Below, piece after piece: positions 27,443 to 37,408 of a stretch of 64,000 bases of DNA (position 1 is its first letter; each line of letters opens with the position of its first letter). Source of the stretch: Pandoraea commovens (lineage in GTDB: Bacteria > Pseudomonadota > Gammaproteobacteria > Burkholderiales > Burkholderiaceae); contig NZ_CABPSA010000007.1 of the NCBI RefSeq assembly GCF_902459615.1, positions 62,001-126,000 of the forward strand, given 5' to 3'. The position numbers were made by a program, and so were the translations under genes. The notes beneath the pieces are model-generated. The model saw nothing but the letters and a program-made list of their open reading frames with translations. It searched no databases and was not told where the DNA came from.

Positions 27443-29002
27443 TTACTTCATCGAGATGTCGGTGAAGTTGAACGAACCGTCAGGCATCGTGTACACGCCG
27501 CTCAGGTTCTTGTTGCGTGCGTACAGCAGCTTTTCCGTCACGAGGAACGCCCAGGGCGCATCGTTCCAGATCTTCTGTTGTGCGTCCGTGTACAGCTTCG
27601 TCTTCTCGGCGCGGTCCGTCGTGAGCAGCGCCTTGTTGAAGTCCGCGTCGACCGCTTCGTTCTTGTAGTACGCCGTGTTGAACAGCTTCGGCGGGAACGA
27701 TTCCGAGCTCAGCAGCGGGCGCAGCGCCCAGTCGGCTTCACCCGTCGACGACGACCAGCCCACGTAGTACATACGCACCGGGGCCTTGTCGGGGTCCGGT
27801 GCGGACTCGACCAGCTCGACACGCTGACCGGCTTCGAGCGCGCGCACTTGCGCCTTGATGCCGACCTGCGCCAGTTGCTGCTGCACGAACTGGATCACCT
27901 TCTGCGCCGTGGTGTACGTATAGGCCGACCACAGCGTGGTCTCGAAACCGTTCGGGTAACCGGCCTCCTTGAGCAGTTCCTTGGCCTTGGCCGGGTTGTA
28001 CGGCCACGGGCCGGTCTTCGCTGCGTAGTCGACGCCCTTCGGCACCACACCGTCGGCCGGCGTGGCGTAACCTGCGAAGGCCACCTTCACCAGCGCTTCC
28101 TTGTTGATGGCGTAGTTGATGGCCTGACGCACGCGCACGTCGTCGAACGGCTTCTGCTTCGTGTTGAAGCTCACGTAGCGCTGGATGATCGACGGACCGG
28201 CGATCACGTCCACCTTGCCGCTCGCCTTCAGACCATCTGCCTGTTCATACGGCACCGGGAAAGCAAAACCGGCTTCGCCCGTCTGCATGACGGCCGCGCG
28301 CGTGTTGTTGTCCACCACCGGCTTGAAGGTGATCGTGTCGACCTTCGGATAGCCCTTCTTCCAGTAGCCGTCGAACTTCTTCACCTTCACGTAATCGGTG
28401 CGGTTCCATTCGACGAATTCGAACGGGCCGGTGCCGACCGGGTGCGAAGCGATGTCCTTACCGTACTTCTTGAGCGCTTCGGGCGAGATGATCACGGCCG
28501 ACGGGTGCGCCAGCGTGTTGATGAACGGCGAGAACGGCTCCTTGAGCGTGAACTTCACCGTGTGCGCATCGACGGCTTCCGTCTTGGCGATTTCCTTGTA
28601 CAGGTTGTAGCGCTTGAGCTTGTTGTCCGGGTTCGTCACGCGGTCGAAGTTCGCCTTCACGGCGGCGGCGTCGAAGTTCGTGCCGTCCTGGAACTTCACG
28701 CCCGACTTGAGCTTGATCGTGTAGACAAGACCGTCTGGCGAGACCGTGTAGCTATCGGCCAGCACATTGATGAGTTTCATGTCCTTGTCGAAACCGAACA
28801 TGCCCTCGTAGAACGACTTGGCGACGGCCTGCGACAGCGTATCGTTCGCGTCGTACGGATCCATCGTCGTGAAGGTCGATTGCACGGCCATCACGACATC
28901 CTTGGCGGCGAACGCCGGGGCTGCACCGAACACGGCGGACGCCACAGCGACGGACGCGAGCGCGGTTTTCCAGCGAGCGCCCAACAAAACGTTTTTCGAC
29001 AT
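27443..29002 (-). CDS. gsiB: Peptide/glutathione-type periplasmic binding protein (SBP_bac_5)
   Basis: This 519-residue family-5 solute-binding protein has a Sec signal peptide ([13 protein letters not shown], hydrophobic stretch, APAFAAK). The mature protein shows the family blocks [25 protein letters not shown] and [22 protein letters not shown] ribosome-binding site precedes the ATG at 29002. It delivers peptides to GsiC/GsiD. GsiB-type proteins bind glutathione in enteric bacteria; here nearby DmpA, DppA and IaaA homologues suggest that beta-aspartyl or D-amino-acid dipeptides may be ligands instead. Confidence 0.9.
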   Translation of the reverse strand: MSKNVLLGARWKTALASVAVASAVFGAAPAFAAKDVVMAVQSTFTTMDPYDANDTLSQAVAKSFYEGMFGFDKDMKLINVLADSYTVSPDGLVYTIKLKSGVKFQDGTNFDAAAVKANFDRVTNPDNKLKRYNLYKEIAKTEAVDAHTVKFTLKEPFSPFINTLAHPSAVIISPEALKKYGKDIASHPVGTGPFEFVEWNRTDYVKVKKFDGYWKKGYPKVDTITFKPVVDNNTRAAVMQTGEAGFAFPVPYEQADGLKASGKVDVIAGPSIIQRYVSFNTKQKPFDDVRVRQAINYAINKEALVKVAFAGYATPADGVVPKGVDYAAKTGPWPYNPAKAKELLKEAGYPNGFETTLWSAYTYTTAQKVIQFVQQQLAQVGIKAQVRALEAGQRVELVESAPDPDKAPVRMYYVGWSSSTGEADWALRPLLSSESFPPKLFNTAYYKNEAVDADFNKALLTTDRAEKTKLYTDAQQKIWNDAPWAFLVTEKLLYARNKNLSGVYTMPDGSFNFTDISMK

Positions 29003-29178
29003 CTGTCTTTCTCCTTCTGGTCTGACGGGGTCGCCCCGGGCGAGTCGTTCGACTGCGCCACTTGGCGGTCATTATGGTGACAACATGAACAGCAAAAGGT
29101 ACTGCCTGAAACTACCGGGCGCGAAGCGATCGCACCCGGGGAAAACGGGTTCTGCTTACGACATCCGCGTCAAGCGCA

Positions 29179-31065
29179 TCAGTAAGCACCGGCCACGCGA
29201 TGGCGCGCGACAAAGTGCCCCGCGCCGACTTCGACCAGCGGCTGCACTTGCGGCTCGTCGCCCAGCGCGCGGATCGGACTCGGAATCTCTTCCGTGAGCA
29301 GTTCGCGTTTGGTGTGACGACGCGCCGGATCGGCAATCGGCACCGCCGACATCAGCTTCTTCGTGTACGGGTGTTGCGGGTTCTCGAAAATCGCGCGACG
29401 CGGACCGATCTCGACGATCTGGCCGAGGAACATCACCGCCACGCGGTGGCTGATGCGCTCCACGACTGCCATGTCGTGCGAGATGAACAGGAACGCGATA
29501 CCGAACTCCTTTTGCAGGTCGAGCATCAGGTTGATGATCTGGGCCTGCACGGAGACGTCGAGCGCCGAGACGGATTCGTCGGCGATCACGACCTTGGGTT
29601 TGAGCGCCAGTGCACGCGCAATGGCGATACGCTGACGCTGACCGCCCGAGAATTCATGCGGATAACGCTGAGCATACTCGGCGGGCAAGCCCACGCGCTC
29701 CAGCAATTCGGCCACGCGCTTTTCGGCTTCGGCGCCGCTCGCCACACCATGCACCAGCAGCGGTTCCATGATCGAGAAGCCCACCGTTAGACGCGGATCG
29801 AGCGACGCGAACGGGTCCTGGAAGATGAACTGGATATCGCGGCGCAGCGTCTGCAAGGCACGGCCTGCGAGATCGTGAATCGGCTTGCCGCCGAACTCGA
29901 TGGAGCCGCCCTGACTGGCGACCAGACGCAGCAGCGCACGGCCGGTCGTCGACTTACCGCAACCCGATTCGCCCACGAGGCCCAGCGTCTCGCCGGGATA
30001 CAGATCGAAGCTCACGCGCTCAACGGCGTGCACGCGTTGTTTCACGCGTCCGAAGAGGCCCGATGGCACGTCGAAGCGCGCGATGAGATCCTTCACGCGC
30101 AGGATCGGACCGGCGTCCGTCTTCACCGTCGGCTGGGGCGTTTCGGCAACAGGCTTCGCATCGGGTGGTGCGTCGTAGCGCAGCAGCGGGAAGCGTGCAG
30201 GCAGATCGGTGCCGTGCATCGAACCGAGACGCGGCACGGCCGAGAGCAACGCCTGCGTGTAGCGCTCGCGCGGTGCGGAGAAGATTTCCGCCGACTTGCC
30301 TTCCTCGACCTTATCGCCGCGATGCATGACCAGCACGCGGTCGGCTACCTCGGCCACCACCCCCATGTCGTGCGTGATGAACACCACGCCCATATGCATC
30401 TCGTCCTGCAACGCGCGAATCAGTTGCAGGATCTGCGCCTGAATGGTCACATCGAGAGCTGTGGTCGGTTCGTCTGCAATCAGCAAACCCGGCTTGCACG
30501 ATAGCGCCATCGCGATCATCACGCGCTGACGCATGCCGCCCGAGAGCTGGTGCGGGAAACGGCCCAGCACGCGGCGCGCTTCGGGAATACGGACGAGTTC
30601 GAGCATGCGCAGGGCTTCTGCGCGCGCGGCGGCGGCGTCCTTGCCCTGGTGCAGACGAATCGACTCGGCGATCTGCTCGCCGACCGGGAACACCGGGTTG
30701 AGTGACGTCATCGGCTCCTGGAAGATCATCGCCATGTCGGCACCCCGGATGCTGCGCATGGTGTGGCCACTTGCGCGCGTGAGGTCGACCAGCTTGCCGT
30801 TGCGACGGCGCATGATCATCGTGCCCTGCGTAATGCGTCCGCCACCGTTTTCCACGAGACGCATGGCGGCCAGCGACGTCACCGACTTGCCCGAGCCGGA
30901 TTCGCCGACGATGGCGAGCGTCTCGCCCCGGTCGACGTGGAAGGACAGGTCGCGCACGGCCGTGACCACGCGCTCGGAGGTCGCGAACTGCACGGAGATG
31001 CCGCTCACGTCGAGCACACGCTCGTCGGGCAACGAAATGGTTGGGGTTGTCTTACGCTCAGCCAC
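29179..31065 (-). CDS. gsiA: Peptide/glutathione ABC ATPase with two nucleotide-binding domains
   Basis: The 628-residue protein is a GsiA-type fused ATPase. Domain 1 has Walker [12 protein letters not shown], signature [15 protein letters not shown] and Walker [13 protein letters not shown]. Domain 2 has [26 protein letters not shown] and [12 protein letters not shown], in which Ser replaces the usual Pro after the catalytic Glu, as in many OppF-type domains. Each domain ends with an oligopeptide-transporter C-terminal region. The start is a GTG at 31065 preceded by GAGGACAGGC. It lies between iaaA and gsiB; the 124 bp from iaaA and 176 bp to gsiB contain no gene I can see. Confidence 0.92.
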   Translation of the reverse strand: MAERKTTPTISLPDERVLDVSGISVQFATSERVVTAVRDLSFHVDRGETLAIVGESGSGKSVTSLAAMRLVENGGGRITQGTMIMRRRNGKLVDLTRASGHTMRSIRGADMAMIFQEPMTSLNPVFPVGEQIAESIRLHQGKDAAAARAEALRMLELVRIPEARRVLGRFPHQLSGGMRQRVMIAMALSCKPGLLIADEPTTALDVTIQAQILQLIRALQDEMHMGVVFITHDMGVVAEVADRVLVMHRGDKVEEGKSAEIFSAPRERYTQALLSAVPRLGSMHGTDLPARFPLLRYDAPPDAKPVAETPQPTVKTDAGPILRVKDLIARFDVPSGLFGRVKQRVHAVERVSFDLYPGETLGLVGESGCGKSTTGRALLRLVASQGGSIEFGGKPIHDLAGRALQTLRRDIQFIFQDPFASLDPRLTVGFSIMEPLLVHGVASGAEAEKRVAELLERVGLPAEYAQRYPHEFSGGQRQRIAIARALALKPKVVIADESVSALDVSVQAQIINLMLDLQKEFGIAFLFISHDMAVVERISHRVAVMFLGQIVEIGPRRAIFENPQHPYTKKLMSAVPIADPARRHTKRELLTEEIPSPIRALGDEPQVQPLVEVGAGHFVARHRVAGAY

Positions 31066-31189
31066 GCCTGTCCTCGCTAATCTTCACTTGCCGAATCTGT
31101 TGCCAAGGGCGATGCCGTCTCCGGTGTCGCCCTGTCCTGCCTGCCGTCCGGAGACGTCAGGCCTTATTCATTGACATTAGTCGCGGACG

Positions 31190-32146
31190 TTATTCGTGAA
31201 TGGCCGTCACCGGCGTCTCGCCGACACGGGCCACCCCGCGATACATCCCTTCCGTGTTGAACGGCAGCGCCACGTTGCCCTGTGCATCCACGGCGATCAG
31301 ACCGCCGCGGCCATCCACACGCGGCAGACGCTCGCGAATGACGCGCTCGGCCGCATCGGCCAGCGAGAGACCTGCGTAGGCCATCAGCGCGCCCACTTCG
31401 TAACACGCGACGGCGCGAATGAACGCCTCACCCGTGCCCGTCGCCGAAACGGCGGCCGTGGCGTCGTTCGCGTAACAGCCCGCGCCGATCAGCGGCGAAT
31501 CGCCCACGCGGCCAATGGCCTTGTTCGTCATGCCGCCCGTGGAGGTCGCTGCGGCTATATGGCCGTGCATGTCGCAGGCGACTGCGCCGACCGTGCCGAA
31601 CTTCGTGTCCGGATCGATGGGCTCTTTCTTGAGCGGCATATCGTGATCGAGCGACACCGCAGCACTCGCCAACGCGCGCTGCAACTGGGCATAGCGCGCT
31701 TCGGTAAAGAAGTACTCGGGATCCACCAGTTCGGCCCCGTTTGCCGCAGCGAAGGCTTCCGCGCCCTCGCCCACGAGCAGCACGTGCGGGCTGTGCTCCA
31801 GCACCGAGCGGGCCGCCAGAATCGGGTTGCGCACACGGTGAACGCAGGCAATGGCGCCGGCGTCGAGCGTCGTGCCGTTCATGATCGCGGCGTCGAGTTC
31901 GTGCGTGCCTTCGTGGGTGAAGACCGCACCACGTCCGGCATTGAAGCGCGGGCAATCTTCGAGGTGCTGCACGGCCACGGTGACGGCGTCGAGCGCCGAG
32001 CCGCCGGCCGCCAGCACAGCCTGACCGGCGCGCAGCACTTCGGCCAGGGCCTCGTGATACGCCTTGAGTTCTTCGGGCGACGTGTCGCGGCTGATCGTTC
32101 CGGCACCGCCGTGAATGGCGATGACCGCGCGTTGGGCGTGGCTCAT
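31190..32146 (-). CDS. iaaA: Isoaspartyl peptidase / type III L-asparaginase
   Basis: This 318-residue Ntn-hydrolase is made as a proenzyme that self-cleaves. The nucleophile is Thr185 in KFGTVGAVACD, and the downstream AAATSTGGMTNK segment forms the beta-subunit active site. The N-terminal IAIHGGAGTI motif is also typical. It hydrolyses beta-aspartyl dipeptides and asparagine. I chose the ATG at 32146 because homology starts there and AAGGA precedes it; it overlaps the rpiR stop in an ATGA arrangement, so the two genes are translationally coupled. The same iaaA-gsiABCD order occurs in enteric bacteria. Confidence 0.92.
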   Translation of the reverse strand: MSHAQRAVIAIHGGAGTISRDTSPEELKAYHEALAEVLRAGQAVLAAGGSALDAVTVAVQHLEDCPRFNAGRGAVFTHEGTHELDAAIMNGTTLDAGAIACVHRVRNPILAARSVLEHSPHVLLVGEGAEAFAAANGAELVDPEYFFTEARYAQLQRALASAAVSLDHDMPLKKEPIDPDTKFGTVGAVACDMHGHIAAATSTGGMTNKAIGRVGDSPLIGAGCYANDATAAVSATGTGEAFIRAVACYEVGALMAYAGLSLADAAERVIRERLPRVDGRGGLIAVDAQGNVALPFNTEGMYRGVARVGETPVTAIHE

Positions 32147-33189
32147 GATGCGTTGTCCTTTCTGTCCAGACTGACGGGCGTCGCGCTGGACGCCGTGCTG
32201 GCATGACTCGAATGTCGGGATGCGGTCTGATGGACCGGATTCGGTGCGCCCAGCGTGCTGGTCGTCGCCGCAGCGGCGGCGTTCGACGGACTTTGCGACG
32301 CAGAGTCGATCCACGGCAGCAGGAAATCGGTCAGTTCGGTAGCGCGGTCCACCGCGTGTTTCGCGCGTTGCGCGACGGCGTCGCAGATGGCATCGATCAT
32401 CGCCAGCACGCTCGCCTCGGAGTTGCTCGACAGGCGCGGCTTGCTGCGCACGAAGAGGACGATATCGCCCAGCGGTGCCAGCGGCGACGTCGGACTGTCC
32501 GTGAGCACCATCACCGACACGCCACGCCCGCGCAGGCGACGGCACAGCGTCACCGTGTCGGAGACGTAGCGCGGGAAGCCGAGCGCGATCACCAGATCGC
32601 CCTCGCGCAGTTTGAACAGTTGGCGTGCGGCATGCGTCGATCCGCCTGCGCCGACGACCGACTGCACGTTTTCACAATAGGGATCGAGACCGTGATGCAG
32701 CAGACCGGCGAGATAACCGCTCGCTCCCAGTCCCAGCACGTAAATGCGGTGCGCTTGCAGAATCGACTCGATGGCGCGCTCGCACGTACCGGCGTCGAGC
32801 GCGCGGCGAGTCCAGTCCAGATTCTCGATGGCCTGTGCAAGGGACGCGGCCATCACGTCCGCGCTGTCGCTCGCCTGTGCCTTGCTCGTGCGCAGGCTTT
32901 CGATAGGGGCCAGCGTCGCCTCGTAGCCGCGGACCATCGCCGCACGGCATTGCGGGTAGCCGTCGAAGCCGAGCGCGCGGGCAAAACGGTTGACGGTCGC
33001 GAGCGACACGCCGACGGCGTCGGCAAATTCGTCGATGCGCATGGTCGCGGCACGAAACGTATTGTCGAGCACGAACGCCGCCATGCGCTGCTGCGCGGGC
33101 GTCAGTTCGGGCATGGCTCGCACGATGCGCTCAGTGAGCGGCAAGTCGGCGGGCAACGAATCGGCGTCGATCATGAAAATGAAATGCAT
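32143..33189 (-). CDS. RpiR/MurR-family transcriptional regulator
   Basis: The 348-residue regulator has an N-terminal RpiR helix-turn-helix (about residues 20-95: TPAQQRMAAFVLDNTF, RIDEFADAVGVSLATVNRFA) and a SIS sugar-isomerase-fold effector domain (about 130-265: RIYVLGLGASGYLAG). A Ser/Ala/Thr-rich tail follows. RpiR family members often respond to sugar phosphates or MurNAc-6-P, which is notable beside peptidases that could process muropeptides. Either the ATG at 33189 or the one at 33174 may be used; a purine-rich AAGGA lies upstream of both. It is first in the iaaA-gsi series and probably controls it. Confidence 0.85.
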   Translation of the reverse strand: MHFIFMIDADSLPADLPLTERIVRAMPELTPAQQRMAAFVLDNTFRAATMRIDEFADAVGVSLATVNRFARALGFDGYPQCRAAMVRGYEATLAPIESLRTSKAQASDSADVMAASLAQAIENLDWTRRALDAGTCERAIESILQAHRIYVLGLGASGYLAGLLHHGLDPYCENVQSVVGAGGSTHAARQLFKLREGDLVIALGFPRYVSDTVTLCRRLRGRGVSVMVLTDSPTSPLAPLGDIVLFVRSKPRLSSNSEASVLAMIDAICDAVAQRAKHAVDRATELTDFLLPWIDSASQSPSNAAAAATTSTLGAPNPVHQTASRHSSHASTASSATPVSLDRKDNAS

Positions 33190-33659
33190 CCATCCTTCGG
33201 AGTGAAGGAAAGTATATTTTCATCGGCACCCCGTCAAAAGAAAAAAAATAGTTCAAATGCTGCCGGTCGAGCCTTCAGCACAGGTGTATTTCTCCTCCAT
33301 AGCCCGCAAACCCTGTCAAAACAAGGGGGCATGACCTCCGTCATACGTAAAAAGCGGGCATACTAGGGGAAACCCGAATGCACGAACTTGCCGGCGGCTT
33401 TGCGATCCGACGCTGAAGTACGGTTTCACTGCGCGTCGGTTCATAAGCGTCGCGCAGCGTCACTCAGATATCGCTTCGATATCACTCAATCGTCAGGTAA
33501 CAGATTCACAGGACAGTCACTGGACCGCCTGGGGAGGCTTGGTCGGAGGCGAGTCGTAACGTGCAGTAAACATGGCGTAGTCGCGGGCTTACATTCGTCC
33601 GTTACTGTGACCGAACGAATCGCGCCGACGCGAAAGCTATCGCCTCAAGGAGCATGACC
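33190..33659. other. 470-bp gene-free region upstream of rpiR with a promoter-like site
   Basis: On the minus strand TTGACG (33237-33232) and TATACT (33216-33211) resemble -35 and -10 boxes, with a short 15-bp spacer; they would start transcription about 14 nt before the rpiR ATG. The adjoining 20 bp is A/T-rich (AAAAAAAATAG near 33241-33252). The rest holds no gene I can support. Confidence 0.35.
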
Positions 33660-33974
33660 ATGCTGAGCCCGCATGAAATCGCCACGCTGTTGCTGGCGGC
33701 CGCATCTCTGGGCCCCATCGATGCCGATGCGCTGGAACCGCCCGACCTCGCCGCGCTGGAACAAGCGCGTCTGGTGCATGTGGCGATGGACGAGGGACAA
33801 ACGAAAGTGAGCGTGACCGAAGACGGCCACAGAGTGTTGCGTCGTCTTGGATTGGAACGTTCGGGCGGAGAGCGCATGGAAGCGCCGCGTCTGGCGACGA
33901 CTGCCGCGCGACACGCGGAGCCTGGCATGAGAGACGTTGCCAGTGAGGGAACTGTGACGCCTGAGGCATCCTGA
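33660..33974 (+). CDS. Small hypothetical protein, possible winged-helix fragment
   Basis: I do not recognise a named family. The 104-residue frame starts at the ATG at 33660, with AGGAG seven bases upstream; the in-frame ATG at 33654 is too close to that site. Residues about 5-70 read as three helices and a beta-wing (SPHEIATLLLAAA, LAALEQARLVHVA, KVSVTEDGHRVLRRLGL), a layout seen in winged-helix proteins. The remaining third looks disordered. It is alone on the plus strand between rpiR and yggT. The good ribosome-binding site supports a real gene; function unknown. Confidence 0.5.
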   Translation: MLSPHEIATLLLAAASLGPIDADALEPPDLAALEQARLVHVAMDEGQTKVSVTEDGHRVLRRLGLERSGGERMEAPRLATTAARHAEPGMRDVASEGTVTPEAS

Positions 33975-34019
33975 GTGCCGCAGGCAGCAACGCTGCCCGC
34001 GAACACGAACGTCAATGCG

Positions 34020-34577
34020 TCAGAGCATCGCGAAGAAGAGGCTTAAGCGCGCGAGGACGATCAGCAGAATCTGCATCAGCAGGAACAGCGCCAGCGGCGA
34101 AAGATCGAAGCCGCCGAGCATCGGAATGACGCGGCGAAGCGGGCGCAGCAGCGGGTCAAGCAAGTGCTGGAGAATCGGCATCGCCGTGGCACGCGGATTG
34201 ACCCACGACAGCACGGCCATCAGCAGCGTGAGCCACATCACCAGATTCGCGCCCCACTTGGCGACGAGCACCAGCGCCACCAGCAAGCCACGCGGGAACA
34301 CCGTGACCGGCGACACCCCCACCACGGCCGTGATCAGTACCAGATAGAGGATCGCCGCGATCCACGCGCCGATCACACATGCCCAGTCGATCCCCCCAAC
34401 GCCCGGCACGACACGCCGCAGCGGCAATACGATCCAGTTGGTGAACTGGAACACTCCTTGAGAGAGCGGATTGCGCGGGGGCAGCCGAGTCGCCTGCATC
34501 CACACACGCAAAAGCAATAAAGCGCCGAATAGCGAGAAAACAAGGTCTAGCAGCAGACGGGCGATTTCGACGAGCAT
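34020..34577 (-). CDS. YggT-family inner-membrane protein
   Basis: This 185-residue protein contains two YGGT repeats, each a pair of membrane helices with the pattern PLxRVxPxxGGxD: PLRRVVPGVGGIDWA in the first half and PLRRVIPMLGGFDLSPLALF in the second. The ATG at 34577 is preceded by GGAG and starts directly in the first helix. YggT proteins are linked to osmotic tolerance and, in some lineages, to cell-envelope or cofactor assembly, but no reaction is known. In many proteobacteria yggT is beside proC or yggS; here it is not. Confidence 0.88.
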   Translation of the reverse strand: MLVEIARLLLDLVFSLFGALLLLRVWMQATRLPPRNPLSQGVFQFTNWIVLPLRRVVPGVGGIDWACVIGAWIAAILYLVLITAVVGVSPVTVFPRGLLVALVLVAKWGANLVMWLTLLMAVLSWVNPRATAMPILQHLLDPLLRPLRRVIPMLGGFDLSPLALFLLMQILLIVLARLSLFFAML

Positions 34578-34641
34578 CTGGACTCCAACGGATTGTGCGG
34601 TCCCCCGCAAAACCGGCATTGTCGCATGCGTTTGCCCGAGT

Positions 34642-35781
34642 TCAATCCCTGCCTAGCGCATTCAGTGGATGCTCCCCTTCCGGCCACGGTGAAACGAAGA
34701 AGGCATCGACCTCAGTCGTCGGCACGTCGTCCAATGTGGCGAAGCGCCAACGGGGTTGCTTGTCCTTGTCGATCAGCAGCGCACGGACGCCCTCGACGAA
34801 ATCGCCGGACGCGAATGCGTGATAGCCAAGCACCAGCTCCATCCGGAAAGCGTCGGCCAGATCGAGGCGTCGCCCCTTCTGTAATTGCCGGTCGGTCACG
34901 CACAGACTGAGCGGAGAGCGTTGGCGAAGCAGCGCCAGTGTCTCGACCGCCCACGGGTTATCGACGTCGTCCGTCAGCGACGCCACGATGCCCGACACGT
35001 CAAGGGCGCTGAAATGCCGGTCGAGCGACGCTCTTACGCCAGCAAGCGGCGCGGCGTCCGACGACGTATGCCCCAGCGGCACAATAGCGGCGCGCAGACG
35101 CGCGAGCAACGCGTCGTTACCGTGATCTGTGGCGCTCGCATCGTCCTTGGACCATTCGAACTTCAGGAGCACTTCGCGCAGTTGCGCCAGGGCATCGCCT
35201 TCAAGCCAGACATCGGCGAGTCCGCAGTAGAGCGCATCGGCCGCCGCAATGGTTGCTCCGGTCAGGCCGAGATAGCGCGCCAGCGTCGGCGCAAGATGCC
35301 CGAGGAACCAACTTGCGCCGACATCGGGGAACAAGCCGATGGCCGTCTCCGGCATCGCAAGCTTCGTTCTGTCGGTCACAATGCGTAGCGCCGCACCCTG
35401 CGCGACACCCATGCCACCGCCCATGACGATGCCATCGAGCAAGGCGATATATGGCTTCGGATATCGGTGAATCAAATAATCGAGCTGATACTCGTCGACG
35501 AAGAACGCCTGATGCGCGTCAGCGTTGTTCACACGACTGTCGTATAGCGCGCGGACATCGCCGCCAGCGCAGAACGCCTTCTCCCCCGCCCCTTCGATCA
35601 GCACCGCCCGCACCATGGGGTCGTCTTTCCACGCCCTCAGTTGTCGCCACATAGCGCCCACCATGCCGTGGGTGATGGCGTTCAGCGCCTTCGGCCGGTT
35701 GAGCGTGATCACACCGAACCCGTTGATCACGTCGAACAACACTTCGTCTTGCGCCTCGACAGCGCCATCGTGCAGATTCAC
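34642..35781 (-). CDS. 3-hydroxyisobutyryl-CoA hydrolase, enoyl-CoA hydratase superfamily
   Basis: The 379-residue protein is a crotonase-fold enzyme of the HIBCH subgroup, longer than ordinary enoyl-CoA hydratases (about 260 aa). Diagnostic blocks are CAGGDVRALYD, GIVMGGGMGVAQGA and PETAIGLFPDVGASWFLG, which form the oxyanion hole and catalytic Glu region. It removes CoA from 3-hydroxyisobutyryl-CoA in valine breakdown. The start is a GTG at 35781 with a strong GAGGAGG site upstream. It lies 12 bp after the acyl-CoA dehydrogenase gene on the same strand, so the two form an operon. Confidence 0.9.
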   Translation of the reverse strand: MNLHDGAVEAQDEVLFDVINGFGVITLNRPKALNAITHGMVGAMWRQLRAWKDDPMVRAVLIEGAGEKAFCAGGDVRALYDSRVNNADAHQAFFVDEYQLDYLIHRYPKPYIALLDGIVMGGGMGVAQGAALRIVTDRTKLAMPETAIGLFPDVGASWFLGHLAPTLARYLGLTGATIAAADALYCGLADVWLEGDALAQLREVLLKFEWSKDDASATDHGNDALLARLRAAIVPLGHTSSDAAPLAGVRASLDRHFSALDVSGIVASLTDDVDNPWAVETLALLRQRSPLSLCVTDRQLQKGRRLDLADAFRMELVLGYHAFASGDFVEGVRALLIDKDKQPRWRFATLDDVPTTEVDAFFVSPWPEGEHPLNALGRD

Positions 35782-35793
35782 TTGCCCTCCTCC

Positions 35794-36927
35794 TCAATCC
35801 AGTGCGCGGGCGATCACCTGCCGCTGGACTTCGCTGGTGCCTTCGTAGATTTGCGTGATGCGGGCATCGCGATAGAAGCGCTCGACCGGATAGTCCTCCA
35901 GATACCCGTAACCGCCGTGAATCTGAATGGCATGCGTGCACACCCACTCCGCCAGTTCCGACGCGAAAAGCTTTGCCTGCGACGCCTCCGTCAGGCAGGG
36001 CAAGCTTTGTGTGCGCAGCGCTGCTGCGTGCAGGATCAGGAAGCGCGCCGCGTTGATGCGGGTCGTCATGTCGGCCAGCATGTTGGCGATACTCTGATGC
36101 TCGCGAATCGGCTTGCCGAATTGCTGACGCTCGTTCGCATATTGCAGCGCCGCCTCGAACGCGGCGCGCGCCACGCCAAGCGCCAGCGCCGCGATCCCGA
36201 TGCGCCCACCCTCAAGGTTCGATAGCGCGATTTTCAGACCCTGTCCCGGCTCACCCAACATGGCGTCCTCGCCGACCTCACAGTCGACCAGTGTGATCGG
36301 ACAGGTGTCCGACGCACGAATGCCCAGCTTGTGCTCGGGACGCCCGACCTCGAATCCCTTCGTATCGGTCGGCACGATGAAGGCCGAGATGCCACGCTTG
36401 CCCGCCGCAGGATCGGTCACTGCAAACACGATGGCCACTGCCGCGCGCTTGCCATTCGTCACGAACTGCTTGTTGCCGTTGAGCACCCACTTGTCGCCCC
36501 GACGCTCGGCGCGCGTCTTCAGATTGCTGGCGTCCGACCCGGCTTGCGGTTCGGTCAGACAGAACGCCCCGATCTTGCGGCCTGCCGCCAGATCCGGCAG
36601 CCAGCGCGCGCGCTGGGCGTCGTTGCCGAACTTCAGGATCGGCGCACAGCCGACCGAGTTGTGCACGGACATCATCGTGGCCGTGGAAGCGCAACCTGCC
36701 GCAATTTCTTCCATCGCCAGCGCATACGCCGTGTAATCGGTGTACGAGCCACCGTACTGTTCAGGCACCATCATGCCGAGCAGGCCAAGCTCGCCCATCT
36801 GCGCGACCATCGCGTCGGGCAAGGCACACTCGCGGTCCCACTGCGCTGCGTTCGGCGCAAGCTGCTCGCTGGAAAACGCACGCGCCATGTCGCGAATCAT
36901 GCGTTGGTCTTCGGTGTAGAAATCCAT
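35794..36927 (-). CDS. Acyl-CoA dehydrogenase, probably isobutyryl/short branched-chain type
   Basis: This 377-residue flavoprotein has the complete acyl-CoA dehydrogenase fold. The motifs [16 protein letters not shown] (FAD/substrate), [15 protein letters not shown] and [22 protein letters not shown], with YEGTSEVQ near the C-terminus, are present. I chose the ATG at 36927 because homology starts at [14 protein letters not shown] and AGGAG precedes it. Its pairing with a 3-hydroxyisobutyryl-CoA hydrolase points to isobutyryl-CoA dehydrogenase in valine catabolism. It should pass electrons to an ETF, possibly the general one rather than that at 47.7-49.4 kb. Confidence 0.9.
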   Translation of the reverse strand: MDFYTEDQRMIRDMARAFSSEQLAPNAAQWDRECALPDAMVAQMGELGLLGMMVPEQYGGSYTDYTAYALAMEEIAAGCASTATMMSVHNSVGCAPILKFGNDAQRARWLPDLAAGRKIGAFCLTEPQAGSDASNLKTRAERRGDKWVLNGNKQFVTNGKRAAVAIVFAVTDPAAGKRGISAFIVPTDTKGFEVGRPEHKLGIRASDTCPITLVDCEVGEDAMLGEPGQGLKIALSNLEGGRIGIAALALGVARAAFEAALQYANERQQFGKPIREHQSIANMLADMTTRINAARFLILHAAALRTQSLPCLTEASQAKLFASELAEWVCTHAIQIHGGYGYLEDYPVERFYRDARITQIYEGTSEVQRQVIARALD

Positions 36928-37408
36928 GTTCTGTCTCCTGCGCCGTGACGTTATCGGAACGTTATCGGGAAGAATCGCGTTAAGAATCGCGGTAAAAATC
37001 GTCGACGTCTTTCGCCTATCGATAGGTCCAGTGTAGGGATCGCGCCCCGTTGGCACCATAGCCAAAAACGGCAAATTGGATGAGCAGAATTGCCATCGGA
37101 ATCGTCTGTATTGGGCTCGGGACAAACCCTCATGGCCGCAAGGAATCGCCGCAGGCCTTACCGGACAACGCCCAGGGTACGCCTGACGCGGGGCGATATC
37201 CCCTGTTTGCGGAGTGGATAAATCCCTCACGAACTCTGACCCGATTGGACATTGCCTGCCGCCAACGCCACCCATTACGATGAATTTCCCCTTGCCCGCG
37301 AGCGTCGCACCCGAGAACAGACGGTGCCGCGGGCGGTCGGCGAAGCGCTCGGAGGTCACTGCATCGCAGGCGCGCTGCCGACCGGCATCGGACTACAGGA
37401 GACAACCC
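36928..37408. other. 481-bp divergent promoter region with tandem repeats and palindromes
   Basis: The region separates the acyl-CoA dehydrogenase operon (minus) from the acyl-CoA synthetase gene (plus). It contains two 11-bp tandem copies of ACGTTATCGG plus one base (36948-36958, 36959-36969), then a 12-bp tandem AAGAATCGCG-NN (36970-36981, 36982-36993). It also has a perfect 12-bp palindrome CCTATCGATAGG (37015-37026) and a TTGGC-N6-GCCAA inverted repeat (37050-37065). No gene is supported here. Confidence 0.5.

Noticed and set aside
27257-29080. A 600-codon plus-strand frame opposite gsiB and part of gsiC.
   Set aside because: Antisense to well-recognised transporter genes, with biased composition and no ribosome-binding site.
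37214-37408. Open extension of the acyl-CoA synthetase frame upstream of 37409.
   Set aside because: The extension lacks family similarity, and a good ribosome-binding site supports 37409.
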